Source: JANMDR01 sp031376425 (lineage in GTDB: Bacteria; Pseudomonadota; Gammaproteobacteria; Burkholderiales; Usitatibacteraceae). Taken from it: 38,496 nt of DNA. The notes under the pieces are model-generated. The model saw only the letters and a program-made list of their open reading frames with translations. It was not told the DNA's origin and searched no databases. Of the stretch, positions 1 to 8,847 are shown piece after piece. Where the stretch lies: positions 1 through 38,496 of the forward strand of contig JANMDR010000072.1 in NCBI GenBank assembly GCA_031376425.1, read 5' to 3'. A program made the translations under genes and the position numbers. Positions within the stretch are counted from its first letter, which is position 1. Each line of letters starts with the position of its first letter.

Positions 1-590
1 TAAATGAAACCGCCCCCCCCACAATGGCGGAACGCGCTAATACCCAAGGTCTGCGCGAAGTGGTTTGGCAAGAAACTACTAGCGGCCTGCGATTAACATC
101 TGCCTGCATGCAGGGCAGCACTGGCGTACAGGAAGTAGAAATTGCCCGATGGCCTAACTTATTGCAACCATGGTTACAAGAACCCGTCCGCAGCCAATCA
201 CAACCACCGCCGTATAAGACCGGCTGCGCACCAAAGCAATCGGCTAAAGCAGGTTTAGTCATGCACGGCGTTGAACCCGGTAGCGTGATTCGCGCTGCGC
301 CTAAACGCATGGCCGCTAACGTTGTGCCAGTAGTACGAGTGAGTCTGGGATCAGCAACTAAACGCACTGAAAATAGCCAGATGGCTGTCGATACGATATT
401 AAACCTTACCGTCAGTGGTGCGAGTGGTAGTGTGCTGTGGCTATTAAACGGTAAAGTGCTCACCACCACGCAAGCAAGCGAAGTCATGAAGCTCCCCATT
501 ACCCAAGATGGCACTTATCGGCTAACGGCAACGGATGCGGCAGGTAAGTTTACGTTTGTAGAGTTTAGCGCGAGGGGATTTGTGGGGTAG
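1..590 (+). CDS. pbpC: Penicillin-binding protein 1C, C-terminal fragment (runs off left edge)
   Basis: The reading frame is open from the first bases of the window, so only the last ~195 residues of a larger protein are present; the ATG at 24 is internal. The visible part matches the C-terminal BiPBP_C domain of PBP1C: a W-P-x-x-L-x-P-W-L segment, a Cys-containing linker, then a beta-rich tail with the pattern 'LWLLNGK ... GTYRLTATDAAG'. PBP1C is a bifunctional inner-membrane peptidoglycan glycosyltransferase/transpeptidase; its catalytic domains would lie to the left of the window. The gene ends at TAG 588-590, 49 bp before the next gene on the same strand. The family call rests on this tail alone. 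Confidence 0.7.
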   Translation, partial: NETAPPTMAERANTQGLREVVWQETTSGLRLTSACMQGSTGVQEVEIARWPNLLQPWLQEPVRSQSQPPPYKTGCAPKQSAKAGLVMHGVEPGSVIRAAPKRMAANVVPVVRVSLGSATKRTENSQMAVDTILNLTVSGASGSVLWLLNGKVLTTTQASEVMKLPITQDGTYRLTATDAAGKFTFVEFSARGFVG

Positions 591-639
591 CAGCTCGTCT
601 TCCCTTCTATAAAACAGGGCAATTTAGAGAAAATACTCA

Positions 640-1515
640 TTGAAAAGACTCTTTAAGAAATTTATCGTCTCGTTAATCGGCGTTGGCGTTATCATCATCC
701 TGTTTTTTGCATGGCAACTAGGTACTTCCTTCGTCGCTCCTGCCAACCATCCCGTAGGTGCGCCACCGGCGGATCTGCAGGCGGTTACGGTTAATATCGC
801 TAGCGCTGAAAACGAAACAATTTCCGGCTGGTTTGCAAAGCGGAGCGTTGGTGGTGGTGCGGTATTGCTACTGCATGGCGTGCTGGCGGATCGGACGCAA
901 ATGTTAACGCGCGCGCGGTTACTGCGTAACTTGGGATACGCAGTGTTGCTGATTGATTTACCGGCACATGGTGAAAGCAGTGGTGCGGCAATTACTTTCG
1001 GAGCCCGTGAGGCGCAAGGCGTTAACGCCGCGCTTGGCTTTTTGTCGCAACAATTACCGAATGAAAAAATTGGCATTATCGGCATGTCGCTTGGTGCGGC
1101 GGCTGCGGTATTGGCTAAGCCTAAAGGGCAGGTGCAGGCAATGGTGTTGGAATCTATGTTCCCAACCATTGAGGATGCCATTGCTAACCGCGTGACGATG
1201 CCGTTTGGCAAAATTGGTTACGCAGCAGCGCCGCTGTTGCTCGTACAATTGCCGTTGCGTTTAGGCGTGTGGCCGAGCCAATTGCGGCCGATTAGTGAAT
1301 TGCCTAGTTTGACAATGCCGATTTTGATTGCATCGGGTGCCCAAGATGCTCACACTACCTTCGCTGAAACACAGCGTATTTTTGATGCTGCAAATTACCC
1401 GAAACTGCTGTGGAAAGTAGAGGGTGCCGCCCATGTAGACCTACTCCAGCACGACCCGACGGGGTATGAAAAAATAGTGCTGCCGTTTTTACGGCAATAT
1501 TTGCAGTCAAAATAG
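640..1515 (+). CDS. Membrane-anchored alpha/beta hydrolase
   Basis: This 291-residue protein has an N-terminal basic stretch and one membrane segment (about residues 8-28), so the hydrolase domain is probably periplasmic and tethered. The fold markers are an LLLHG oxyanion motif (residues 76-80), a D-x-P-A-H-G-x-S turn (106-113), the nucleophile elbow G-M-S-L-G with Ser150, a late Asp in GAQDAH and a His in GAAHVD near residue 264. It therefore has a complete Ser-Asp-His triad of the BAAT/dienelactone-hydrolase-like superfamily. The substrate cannot be deduced. The start is a TTG at 640, the only start that keeps the whole signal anchor, with a weak purine stretch (AGAGA) upstream. It is tandem with the pbpC 3' end and could be cotranscribed. 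Confidence 0.8.
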   Translation: MKRLFKKFIVSLIGVGVIIILFFAWQLGTSFVAPANHPVGAPPADLQAVTVNIASAENETISGWFAKRSVGGGAVLLLHGVLADRTQMLTRARLLRNLGYAVLLIDLPAHGESSGAAITFGAREAQGVNAALGFLSQQLPNEKIGIIGMSLGAAAAVLAKPKGQVQAMVLESMFPTIEDAIANRVTMPFGKIGYAAAPLLLVQLPLRLGVWPSQLRPISELPSLTMPILIASGAQDAHTTFAETQRIFDAANYPKLLWKVEGAAHVDLLQHDPTGYEKIVLPFLRQYLQSK

Positions 1516-1600
1516 TCGTATTAGCGCTACATTTTGCAACTTAAATTTAGCGTCATTAAGCTTTTAAGCGGCCTAGTTCAGTTTGTCGCATAATAGCGTC

Positions 1601-2425
1601 ATGAATATTGAGTTATCTAACAGCGCCAACGCGAATGCCCATGCAAATTTGCACGCCCAATATGGTGATATTGGTGGTGTGACGAAGGTGTTTGGCGATA
1701 AAGCGGCTAACTACGCCTTAGCAAGGCCTGGCTATGCGCCTGCGCTATTTGCGCAGTTGATGGCAACCGTAAATCCGGTGGCCTCACCCGCAGTGGCAGA
1801 TATTGGTGCGGGTACGGGGTTGCTCACCAAGGGACTATTAGCGTGCAGCTATGTGGTGGAAGCCGTAGAGCCTAACGAAGCCATGCGTAAAGTTGCTGAT
1901 GCTGCTTTAGGCGCGGATCAGTTTTACCGTAGCGTCAATGGTACTGCTGAAGCCACTGGTTTAAATACACATTCAAAAAACTTGGTTTGCGCAGCGCAAG
2001 CGTTTCATTGGTTTGATGTCGAAAAAGCGCGGGCTGAGTTTATAAGAATTCTTAAACCTTACGGCCATGTAGCGCTAATTTGGAATGATAGGCTGGTTGG
2101 CGACCCCTTAAATACCAGCCTTAACGGCCTATTTTCGGAATTTGGAGGCGTTCGCCGCCGTGAGATGGTTAATCAAGATGAACGTGCTGGCGTGCCTGAT
2201 TTTTTCGGGCAAAAAATCCCTGAGCAGCGATTTGCCCATACCCATTTTTTAAGTGCCGAAGCCTTACGCGCACTGGTGTTCTCGCGTTCCTACATGCCTA
2301 CGCCTGAGAGTGCTGAAGGCATCGCTGCTATTGCCGCTATTGATGCGGTGTTTCATCAGCACGCAACAGATAATCGGGTGGCCATGCGTTATGAAACGGT
2401 ACTTTGCCTAGGCAGGTTTGCCTAA
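1601..2425 (+). CDS. Class I SAM-dependent methyltransferase
   Basis: The 274-residue protein carries motif I of class I methyltransferases (VADIGAGTGLLTKGL) followed by the acidic end of strand 2 (VEAVEPNEAMRK). It then has the 'AAQAFHWFD' and 'EFIRILKPYGHVALIWNDR' segments typical of Methyltransf_11/25 proteins related to UbiE and trans-aconitate methyltransferases. A cytoplasmic small-molecule methyltransferase is likely; the substrate is unknown. An in-frame TTG at 1583 would add six residues, but the ATG at 1601 is preferred; neither has a clear ribosome-binding site. The N-terminus is rich in Asn/Ala (SNSANANAHANLHA) and probably disordered. Confidence 0.8.
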   Translation: MNIELSNSANANAHANLHAQYGDIGGVTKVFGDKAANYALARPGYAPALFAQLMATVNPVASPAVADIGAGTGLLTKGLLACSYVVEAVEPNEAMRKVADAALGADQFYRSVNGTAEATGLNTHSKNLVCAAQAFHWFDVEKARAEFIRILKPYGHVALIWNDRLVGDPLNTSLNGLFSEFGGVRRREMVNQDERAGVPDFFGQKIPEQRFAHTHFLSAEALRALVFSRSYMPTPESAEGIAAIAAIDAVFHQHATDNRVAMRYETVLCLGRFA

Positions 2426-2469
2426 GCAAATTTGCTTAGTTTTTGAATTTGCGGTATTCAACATTACGA

Positions 2470-3219
2470 TTAATTTCTGCGTCTGACTTTACCAGAATTT
2501 TTCTTAGCGACAGGCGCTGTTGCTAATAGCGGGTTGGCGGCAGTATTAGGAGCAGCGTTAGGTACAGTATTAGGTGCAGGTTCATTGCTTCCCGTTACTA
2601 GGTATTTCGCTTCATGGTGACGCGCTAAAATCGAAATCGGTATCATCAACATAAATGCCAAGTTGCCTGCCCCACGCCAGTAATAAGAAATGGCGATGGA
2701 AATAATAGCCACCAACAACAAGCCGCAAGTACGAAAACGCGCGGCGTGATACGTAGCTAAAGGCATGGGTGTGATGCTTAGCTGCGGGTGACGATAGATG
2801 TAGCGGCAAATGATGAGCGATATTACGCCCATTAAAAACATATTGCAGCCGTACACAATTTGCGAGGTATGAAACATCACATAAGGCCCAGCGAGGGATG
2901 ATGAAAATGGCATGCATGAGGCAAATGCTAAAAATAACATCGTCAGTACCACGAGCTTACTATCGACCACGCGCACAAAATGCATTTGCCGATGGTTAGA
3001 TATCCAGAATATGGCTAATACAAAAAAACTAACTACCCATGAAATGACGCGTGGGGTCAGCTCTGCTAAATGATGCAGTAATGCAGCGTCCGTTTTGCCA
3101 TTAAAACTTTCGGGTATTTTTAGTTCGATGACCAACAAAGTCATCACAACCGCAAATATACCGTCAGTAAGAGCTTCTAAGCGATGCTTACTAAAGCCGA
3201 TTGAATGTTGTTGATTCAT
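2470..3219 (-). CDS. TMEM175/DUF1211-family membrane protein (putative K+ channel)
   Basis: The 249-residue protein opens with the hallmark of DUF1211/TMEM175 proteins: a first transmembrane helix carrying 'RLEALTDGIFAVVMTLLVIELK', which corresponds to the R-x-x-x-F-S-D motif, here with T replacing S. About six membrane segments follow (roughly residues 15-35, 55-75, 87-107, 115-140, 160-178, 182-200). Bacterial members form tetrameric potassium-permeable channels in the inner membrane. The C-terminal ~45 residues are a low-complexity tail rich in Pro, Asn, Ala and Thr with a short near-tandem repeat, then a basic end (KKNSGKVRRRN). It lies 47 bp downstream of the TonB-like gene on the same strand and may be cotranscribed with it. 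Confidence 0.8.
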   Translation of the reverse strand: MNQQHSIGFSKHRLEALTDGIFAVVMTLLVIELKIPESFNGKTDAALLHHLAELTPRVISWVVSFFVLAIFWISNHRQMHFVRVVDSKLVVLTMLFLAFASCMPFSSSLAGPYVMFHTSQIVYGCNMFLMGVISLIICRYIYRHPQLSITPMPLATYHAARFRTCGLLLVAIISIAISYYWRGAGNLAFMLMIPISILARHHEAKYLVTGSNEPAPNTVPNAAPNTAANPLLATAPVAKKNSGKVRRRN

Positions 3220-3266
3220 ATAGCCCTCGGCTCCTTAAATTCGCTTTAAATTGGCCTTAAATTGCC

Positions 3267-4247
3267 CTATTGCGCCACCAGTTGATCGCCCTTTGAAAAC
3301 TGCCAAGTGCGGGTAATGTGCAAGATGTCAGTGTCTTTTTTTATCTTATCTGGAAAGCGCTCGAACGGTGCCGATAAGCGCACGATGCGCATCGCGGCTT
3401 CATCCAAAAGCTTATGACCTGACGAGCGGTTAATTTGTATTTCTTCAACTTCACCGTTTGATTTTATTGCCACTGTTAATTGCAGTGCGCCATAAAGTTT
3501 GCGAGTTTTGGCTTCTTCGGGATAGTTTAAATTACCAATCCGTTCGATTTTTAATTTCCAGCCGTCTACATACTGCGCGAAGCGATATTCGCTGGTGCGT
3601 GCACCGATAAATTTGCGTTTAGGGCGTTCTTGATAGGCTTGATATTCGCGCTGCAACTGCGCTTCTAGGCGTGCAATCTCTATTGATCGTTGTACTAGCT
3701 CGTCTGCTGATAACGGCGCTGGTTTACCCGCTGGGGTAACAGCCAGCTCGCCCTGCACAACCTGTACCGTAGATTTTGCTTGCGTCATAAGCTGACGCAT
3801 TTCATTTTCAAGCTGCGTTACCCGTTCTTCACCCGCTTTGGGATTGTTGGGGCGTTGATCGGTCAACGGCATAGGGGTAGAAGCGCGCAGCTTAAGATCA
3901 GTATTACCGCCGCCATCTAAATTAGCCTGTGCCAAGGCATCGGCTTTTAACGGTTTTTCAGCCGATTTGCTATTGACTAGCACCACGTCCATCACATTAT
4001 GTGGCGGCGCGAATTTTTTGGGATCAAAAACCTTAAAGCCAACACCAAAAATAATGGTGGCGTGTGCAATCAGCGATATTGTAATAGCGGCTTGTAAAGG
4101 CACGGAAATCGACAATACCCGCTGTACCGATAACGCAGCCGACGGGGGTGCCATCGTGCCGATTTTAGCGGCAGCGGCGTTTACCCGATTGTCAATGGCG
4201 TGCTTGGCATGCGCGACGGGATTTTTGCGAGCTTTAGTGCGCGACAT
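3267..4247 (-). CDS. Energy transducer TonB-family protein
   Basis: The 326-residue protein has a basic cytoplasmic N-terminus, one membrane anchor (about residues 48-72), a long polar middle region with a probable coiled coil (about 135-205), and a C-terminal TonB domain. The domain is recognisable from 'GNLNYPEEAKTRKLYGAL', a 'V.I.SNG.VEEIQINRSSGHKLLDEAAMRIV' strand-helix unit and a final beta strand. Such proteins pass proton-motive-force energy from ExbB/ExbD to outer-membrane receptors. No exbB or exbD is nearby, so it must work with a distant pair or act in another role. The middle is not the Pro-rich spacer of classical TonB but a Lys/Glu/Gln-rich one. Confidence 0.8.
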   Translation of the reverse strand: MSRTKARKNPVAHAKHAIDNRVNAAAAKIGTMAPPSAALSVQRVLSISVPLQAAITISLIAHATIIFGVGFKVFDPKKFAPPHNVMDVVLVNSKSAEKPLKADALAQANLDGGGNTDLKLRASTPMPLTDQRPNNPKAGEERVTQLENEMRQLMTQAKSTVQVVQGELAVTPAGKPAPLSADELVQRSIEIARLEAQLQREYQAYQERPKRKFIGARTSEYRFAQYVDGWKLKIERIGNLNYPEEAKTRKLYGALQLTVAIKSNGEVEEIQINRSSGHKLLDEAAMRIVRLSAPFERFPDKIKKDTDILHITRTWQFSKGDQLVAQ

Positions 4248-4373
4248 TAGCCGATACGCCGCACGGTTGAGATAAAAATTTCATGAACTGAATTTTATCA
4301 GGCATCGGCACTGTTGCCGAAAATGTTTCTTAGCGTTTTTCTTGCTGTTCTTGCTGTTTTAAGTGATTCCAGT

Positions 4374-5987
4374 TTACGAACTGCAAGACAACATCGAACA
4401 TCCCGCCCGATTACGCGCCCAATCGGGGCGCTTTGCTGCAAAAGCCTCCATGCCAGCCTGTGGCGTGTAGGGGTTTTTTAGTAGTTCCAGCAATTGCTGC
4501 ACCATACTAATATCACCCGCTTCAGCCTTATCAATCGCCTGTTGCGCTAAATAATTACGCAACACATAAATTGGGTTTGCGGCGTTCATACGGGCAAGGC
4601 GTGCGCTGTCGGGTGCGCCAGTGCGTATATGTGCGGCGTAACGGGTCAGCCATGCGCTTAAACTTGCCATATGCGTCTGACTGGCAGCACCATAAAATGT
4701 GTCCGCAAATAAGGCCACTTCAGGGGCGGGGCTATCCACCAATGCCAAGGTGCGGAAGAACAAGGTCATATCCATTTCAGCTTGGTGAAGCAGGGTGAAG
4801 GCATCGTTAATGAGTGCCGTTCCCATTTCATCGCCAGCGGCATTTTCTTGCCATTCTGCAAAACCAAACTTATCGCAAAAATGCCGCATGATTTCGTTGT
4901 TGTAGGTTTTATCAAAATCCGCTAACCCATTATTTAAACCTGTTACCAAGGCTTTTTCAGCTTCGGGGTCAACTGCTGAAGTGGCTAACGCCGCCCCGAG
5001 TCGGCTCAAATTCCAACGCGCAATTTCTGGTTGGCGACCAAAGGCATAGCGCTTGCCTTCGCCGTCAGTAGTGTTAGGGGTCCAGTCTGGATCAAAATTA
5101 TCTATCCAACCGTAGGGGCCATAATCAATGGTTAAGCCCAAAATCGACATATTGTCGGTATTCATCACCCCATGCACAAAGCCAACGCGCATCCAATGTG
5201 CCACCATTTTCGCGGTGCTTATGGCTACCTCAGCAAACCAAGCGCCGACGCGTTCTGTTTGGTTTTCGGGCGAGTTTTCCGCCAAAGGTAAATCAGCAAA
5301 ATCATGCGCAATCGTAAAATCAATAAGCTGCTTTAACAGCCCTAAATCTCCGCGCGAAGCTGGTAATTCAAAATGGCCAAAGCGCGTAAATGAAGGTGCC
5401 ACGCGGCACACTACCGCACCCGGTTCAGCTTTCGCATTACCGTTATAAAACATATCGCGCATTACGTCATCACCCGTTGCCACTAAACTCAAGGCTCGTG
5501 TGGTGGGAACGCCCAAATAATGCATCGCTTCAGAGCATAAGAATTCACGAATCGATGAGCGCAGCACTGCCCGCCCATCGGCGCGGCGCGAGTAGGGCGT
5601 GGGCCCAGCACCCTTGAGCTGTAGCTCCCAATGCTGCCCAGAAGCTGCTGTTACCTCGCCCAGATAAATTGCCCGTCCATCACCCAATTGCCCCGCCCAG
5701 TTGCCAAATTGATGGCCGCCATAGCAAGTGGCATAAGGCACGCTACCGGGCAACACCGCATTGCCAGCAAGGGCCGCAACCATTTCAGCGCTATGCATTG
5801 ATTCTTGATTAAGGCCAAGCTCCGTAGCAATGTCCGCAGAAAAGGCCAGTAATCGAGGCGCTTCAACCGCAGTAGGCATGACCGCAGACCACAACGCACC
5901 AGTTACCTGTCGCGTGAAGTTGCGCGTTTCAGGATCAGCGGGGAGAGATTGGATGAAGCGATTATTGAACTTGAGTTGGCTTGACAT
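4374..5987 (-). CDS. selO: Protein adenylyltransferase SelO (YdiU/UPF0061)
   Basis: SelO is a pseudokinase-fold enzyme that transfers AMP from ATP to Ser, Thr or Tyr of proteins, with a role in redox stress. This 537-residue protein shows the family signatures: YGGHQFG (89-95), GDGRA (102-106), L-K-G-A-G with Lys125, a long 'PYSRRADGRAVLRSSIREFL' block, and 'HGVMNTDNMS..G..IDYGPYGW', which supplies the metal/catalytic Asn and Asp residues. The C-terminus ends in a Cys-rich tail (CSMLSCSS). Its SCSS end corresponds to the redox-active end of the family, which carries selenocysteine in some eukaryotes and Cys in bacteria. Length is slightly above that of the E. coli enzyme. It stands alone, with gaps of about 125-155 bp on both sides. 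Confidence 0.93.
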   Translation of the reverse strand: MSSQLKFNNRFIQSLPADPETRNFTRQVTGALWSAVMPTAVEAPRLLAFSADIATELGLNQESMHSAEMVAALAGNAVLPGSVPYATCYGGHQFGNWAGQLGDGRAIYLGEVTAASGQHWELQLKGAGPTPYSRRADGRAVLRSSIREFLCSEAMHYLGVPTTRALSLVATGDDVMRDMFYNGNAKAEPGAVVCRVAPSFTRFGHFELPASRGDLGLLKQLIDFTIAHDFADLPLAENSPENQTERVGAWFAEVAISTAKMVAHWMRVGFVHGVMNTDNMSILGLTIDYGPYGWIDNFDPDWTPNTTDGEGKRYAFGRQPEIARWNLSRLGAALATSAVDPEAEKALVTGLNNGLADFDKTYNNEIMRHFCDKFGFAEWQENAAGDEMGTALINDAFTLLHQAEMDMTLFFRTLALVDSPAPEVALFADTFYGAASQTHMASLSAWLTRYAAHIRTGAPDSARLARMNAANPIYVLRNYLAQQAIDKAEAGDISMVQQLLELLKNPYTPQAGMEAFAAKRPDWARNRAGCSMLSCSS

Positions 5988-6077
5988 TGGCGCTATTGGC
6001 TAGAACATACATTAGAAGCTACTATGTTACCAAGCTCCGGCGCTGTTATAAAGATTACTTGCAAGGCAGTGTTTGAA

Positions 6078-6130
6078 AATAAAAAATGCCCTAGAACTGC
6101 CAATATTTATATGGCTGCTCTAGGGCATTT
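6078..6130 (-). terminator. Rho-independent terminator of tex
   Basis: A perfect 12-bp inverted repeat (6084-6095 with 6119-6130, AAATGCCCTAGA/TCTAGGGCATTT) encloses a 23-nt loop that can pair further (GCCA/TGGC). On the minus strand the hairpin begins 12 bp after the tex stop codon and runs into a T-rich tract (TTTTTTATTTT). This is the strongest intrinsic terminator seen in the window. Confidence 0.88.
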
Positions 6131-6141
6131 ATAAAATAGAA

Positions 6142-8517
6142 CTAGGCTTTTGCGGTACTTTTTAGCTTTGCAAACGCTAACTCCATCGCCGATGGTGCGG
6201 CTGCAACAGGTGCCCCACGACTAGCTTGTGCGCCTCCAAGTCGTGGCGCATTGCGGTTATTACCATTATTGGTAGGCGATGGCGCTGCGCTTCCAAACGC
6301 CCCACCACGTGGCACGTCGTCTAGGCGCATGGTGAGTGCTGCACGTTTGCGTACTAGATCAATTTCTAACACCCGCACTTTTACAATATCGCCCGCCTTC
6401 ACCACATCGCGCGGGTCTTTTACAAACTTCTGCGCTAGCGCGGAAATATGCACCAAGCCGTCCTGATGCACGCCGATATCCACAAACGCACCGAAGGCCG
6501 CTACGTTGGTGACTACGCCTTCCAAAATCATGCCGACTTTTAGGTCTTTTAGTTCCTCCACACCGTCTTGGAACGTCGCCGCTTTAAACGCTGGGCGCGG
6601 ATCACGACCGGGTTTCTCTAACTCCTTCAAAATATCAACAATGGTGGGTACACCAAAGCGGGCATCCGCATATTTGCTGGGTTCTAACCGTTTGACAAGG
6701 TTAGCATCGGCCATAATTTCGGGAACCGTTTTATGAATGTCAGCAAGAATTTTTTCAACAAGTGGATAGGCTTCTGGATGCACGCCAGAGGCATCAAGTG
6801 GATTATCACCATTGCGAATCCGCAAGAATCCCGCGCACTGTTCAAAAGCCTTTTCGCCTAAACGCGGCACGGCCTTGAGAGCTTGGCGATTCGCAAATGC
6901 GCCATTAGTATCGCGATGCGTTACTAGGTTCGCCGCCACCGATGCGGATAGGCCAGAAACCCGCGCCAGCAGCGCTGCTGAAGCTGTATTCACATCCACG
7001 CCAACCGCATTAACGCAATCTTCCACCACCGCATCAAGCGATCGCGCCAATTGGCTTTGATTTACATCGTGCTGATATTGCCCAACGCCGATTGACTTAG
7101 GATCAATTTTTACTAACTCGGCAAGCGGGTCCTGCAAGCGTCGCGCAATAGAAACCGCACCGCGCAAGCTCACGTCTAATCCTGGTAATTCTTTTGATGC
7201 AAACTCTGACGCTGAATACACAGAGGCACCCGCTTCGGACACCACGATTTTTGTCATCTTTAATTCAGGTGCGGCTTTGATAATATCGCCCGCCAGCTTG
7301 TCGGTTTCACGTGATGCCGTGCCGTTGCCGATACTGATTAAATCTACATTATGTTTTTTACACAGTAAAGTCAATGTGTGCAATGCGCCATCCCAATCGC
7401 GACGCGGTTCGTGCGGGTATACGGTGGAGGTATCTAATACCCGACCTGTTGCGTCCACCACCGCCACTTTTACGCCAGTGCGAATGCCAGGATCGAGCCC
7501 CAAAGTAGCCCGTGGCCCCGCCGGTGCGGCAAGTAGCAAATCCTTCAAATTTTTAGCAAAAATATTGATCGCCGCCGCCTCTGCCATTTCACGCAAGGCC
7601 GACATTAATTCTGTTTCTAAATGCAGTGATAATTTAATTCGCCACGTCCATCGTACGGCCTCACATAGCCATTTATCGGCAGCTCGGTTTTTAGGCGCAA
7701 TGCCTGCATGCCGCGCGATGGCTTCTTCACAAGGATTAAACGCGGCGGTACTCGCCGGTTTTTCTTCCTCGGTATCAAGCCGCAAATTAATGCCTAAAAA
7801 CCCTTCATTACGTCCGCGAAAAATAGCAAGTGCGCGATGGGAAGGAATGGTTTTAAGGGTTTCAGAGTACGCAAAATAATCAGAATATTTAGCAGCTTCG
7901 GTTTCCTTGCCTTCAATAATTTTTGCATCCACTACGCCATGGTCAGCCAAATAAGCGCGTACCCACGTTAAGGTGGGCGCATGCTCAGCAAATCGCTCCA
8001 TCAAAATCTGCTTGGCACCGTCCAACGCCGCTTTTGCATCTGGCACAGCGGTGTCTTTTTCTTCGGTCTTAGGTGTCAAGCTCACATAGGCCGCGGCGGC
8101 TACTTCGGGTGTTAATGTCGGGTCAGCCAACAACGCATCAGCAAGTGGTTCTAAGCCTGCCTCTTTCGCAATCATCGCCTTGGTGCGGCGCTTTTGTTTG
8201 TAAGGTAAATACAAATCTTCTAGCCGTGTTTTATCTTCCGCCGCCGCAATACTCGCACGCAAGGCGTCAGTCATCTTGCCTTGGCTTTCGATGTTCTCAA
8301 TAATCGCCGCACGCCGCTCTTCTAACTCACGCAAATAGCGCAAGCGCTCATCTAATAAGCGCAACTGAATATCGTCCAACCCCCCAGTAATTTCTTTCCG
8401 ATACCGCGCAATAAATGGCACCGTAGCACCTTCATCCAACAAGGCAATAGCAGCCGCAATTTGCGCGGGCTTGGCCGCAACTTCAACGCTTAAACGAGCT
8501 TCAATAGAAGGCAACAT
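6142..8517 (-). CDS. tex: Tex-family RNA-binding transcription accessory protein
   Basis: The 791-residue length and domain order match bacterial Tex (relative of eukaryotic Spt6). An N-terminal helical region carries 'LLDEGATVPFIARYRKEITGGLDD'. A YqgF/RNase H-like domain starts at 'TLGLDPGIRTGVKVAVVD', followed by helix-hairpin-helix repeats ('VGVDVNTASAALLARVSGL', 'FEQCAGFLRI'). A C-terminal S1 RNA-binding domain lies at about residues 658-732 ('GMILEGVVTNVAAFGAFVDIGVHQDGLVHIS' in outline). After the S1 domain there is a ~59-residue Gly/Ala/Asn/Pro-rich tail ending in a short helix. Tex binds nucleic acid and affects transcription and stress tolerance. It is monocistronic, closed by its own terminator. 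Confidence 0.94.
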   Translation of the reverse strand: MLPSIEARLSVEVAAKPAQIAAAIALLDEGATVPFIARYRKEITGGLDDIQLRLLDERLRYLRELEERRAAIIENIESQGKMTDALRASIAAAEDKTRLEDLYLPYKQKRRTKAMIAKEAGLEPLADALLADPTLTPEVAAAAYVSLTPKTEEKDTAVPDAKAALDGAKQILMERFAEHAPTLTWVRAYLADHGVVDAKIIEGKETEAAKYSDYFAYSETLKTIPSHRALAIFRGRNEGFLGINLRLDTEEEKPASTAAFNPCEEAIARHAGIAPKNRAADKWLCEAVRWTWRIKLSLHLETELMSALREMAEAAAINIFAKNLKDLLLAAPAGPRATLGLDPGIRTGVKVAVVDATGRVLDTSTVYPHEPRRDWDGALHTLTLLCKKHNVDLISIGNGTASRETDKLAGDIIKAAPELKMTKIVVSEAGASVYSASEFASKELPGLDVSLRGAVSIARRLQDPLAELVKIDPKSIGVGQYQHDVNQSQLARSLDAVVEDCVNAVGVDVNTASAALLARVSGLSASVAANLVTHRDTNGAFANRQALKAVPRLGEKAFEQCAGFLRIRNGDNPLDASGVHPEAYPLVEKILADIHKTVPEIMADANLVKRLEPSKYADARFGVPTIVDILKELEKPGRDPRPAFKAATFQDGVEELKDLKVGMILEGVVTNVAAFGAFVDIGVHQDGLVHISALAQKFVKDPRDVVKAGDIVKVRVLEIDLVRKRAALTMRLDDVPRGGAFGSAAPSPTNNGNNRNAPRLGGAQASRGAPVAAAPSAMELAFAKLKSTAKA

Positions 8518-8631
8518 ATTTTGATAATGTATAAGTGAAAATGGAGGAGGGATTGTACGCGAACCTAGCTGTTCAGCGCTATAAAAACGCTATAGCCAGA
8601 ACATATATAAATACTTTTGCGCACGCTAGTG

Positions 8632-8658
8632 CTGTCAGAATATTTAGGTATTCTGACA
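8632..8658. repeat. 11-bp perfect inverted repeat
   Basis: The arms at 8632-8642 and 8648-8658 are exact reverse complements, separated by TTAGG. The repeat sits upstream of tex (whose start is at 8517 on the minus strand) and of the small gene at 8848, so it could serve either as an operator or as a transcript hairpin. Confidence 0.6.
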
Positions 8659-8722
8659 GGCAGTATTAACAAATAAAGCCGTTACAGGAAATGGCTGGAG
8701 AGCAAGGTTAACTTCAAACCAA

Positions 8723-8800
8723 TGTCAGATACATTGCTTTTCTGTACCAGAAAACCATCAGTCGCATTTAGTGCTGTGTTAGTAGCAAATATTGATGTTC
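8723..8800. repeat. Dispersed repeat, copy A (78 bp)
   Basis: This segment aligns without gaps to 11038-11115 (copy C), differing at about 10 of 78 positions by hand alignment. Both run from TGTCARATACATTGC to AATATTGATGTTC in the same orientation, 2,315 bp apart. Copy A ends where the third internal 20-nt unit of copies B and C would begin, after which the sequence diverges. Confidence 0.85.
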
Positions 8801-8847
8801 TGCACTGTCCAACAACCTCCATTAACGCCCACAGGAAGGATTTTGTA

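Larger units (their letters stand above)
8518..8847. other. 330-bp noncoding stretch with a palindrome and repeat copy A
   Basis: No convincing gene is present. An 11-bp perfect inverted repeat with a 5-nt loop lies at 8632-8658 (CTGTCAGAATA/TATTCTGACAG), without a T tract on either side, so it looks more like a protein-binding site or RNA hairpin than a classical terminator. Repeat copy A follows at 8723-8800. The last 20 bp hold the ribosome-binding site of the 67-codon gene. Confidence 0.6.

Noticed and set aside
624..1211. Long minus-strand frame antisense to the alpha/beta hydrolase
   Set aside because: It is a shadow of the clearly coding plus-strand gene, rich in Ala/Ser/Pro/Cys as expected for an antisense frame, with no domain.
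7277..7879. 200-codon plus-strand frame inside tex
   Set aside because: It is wholly antisense to conserved Tex domains and has no recognisable motif or ribosome-binding site.
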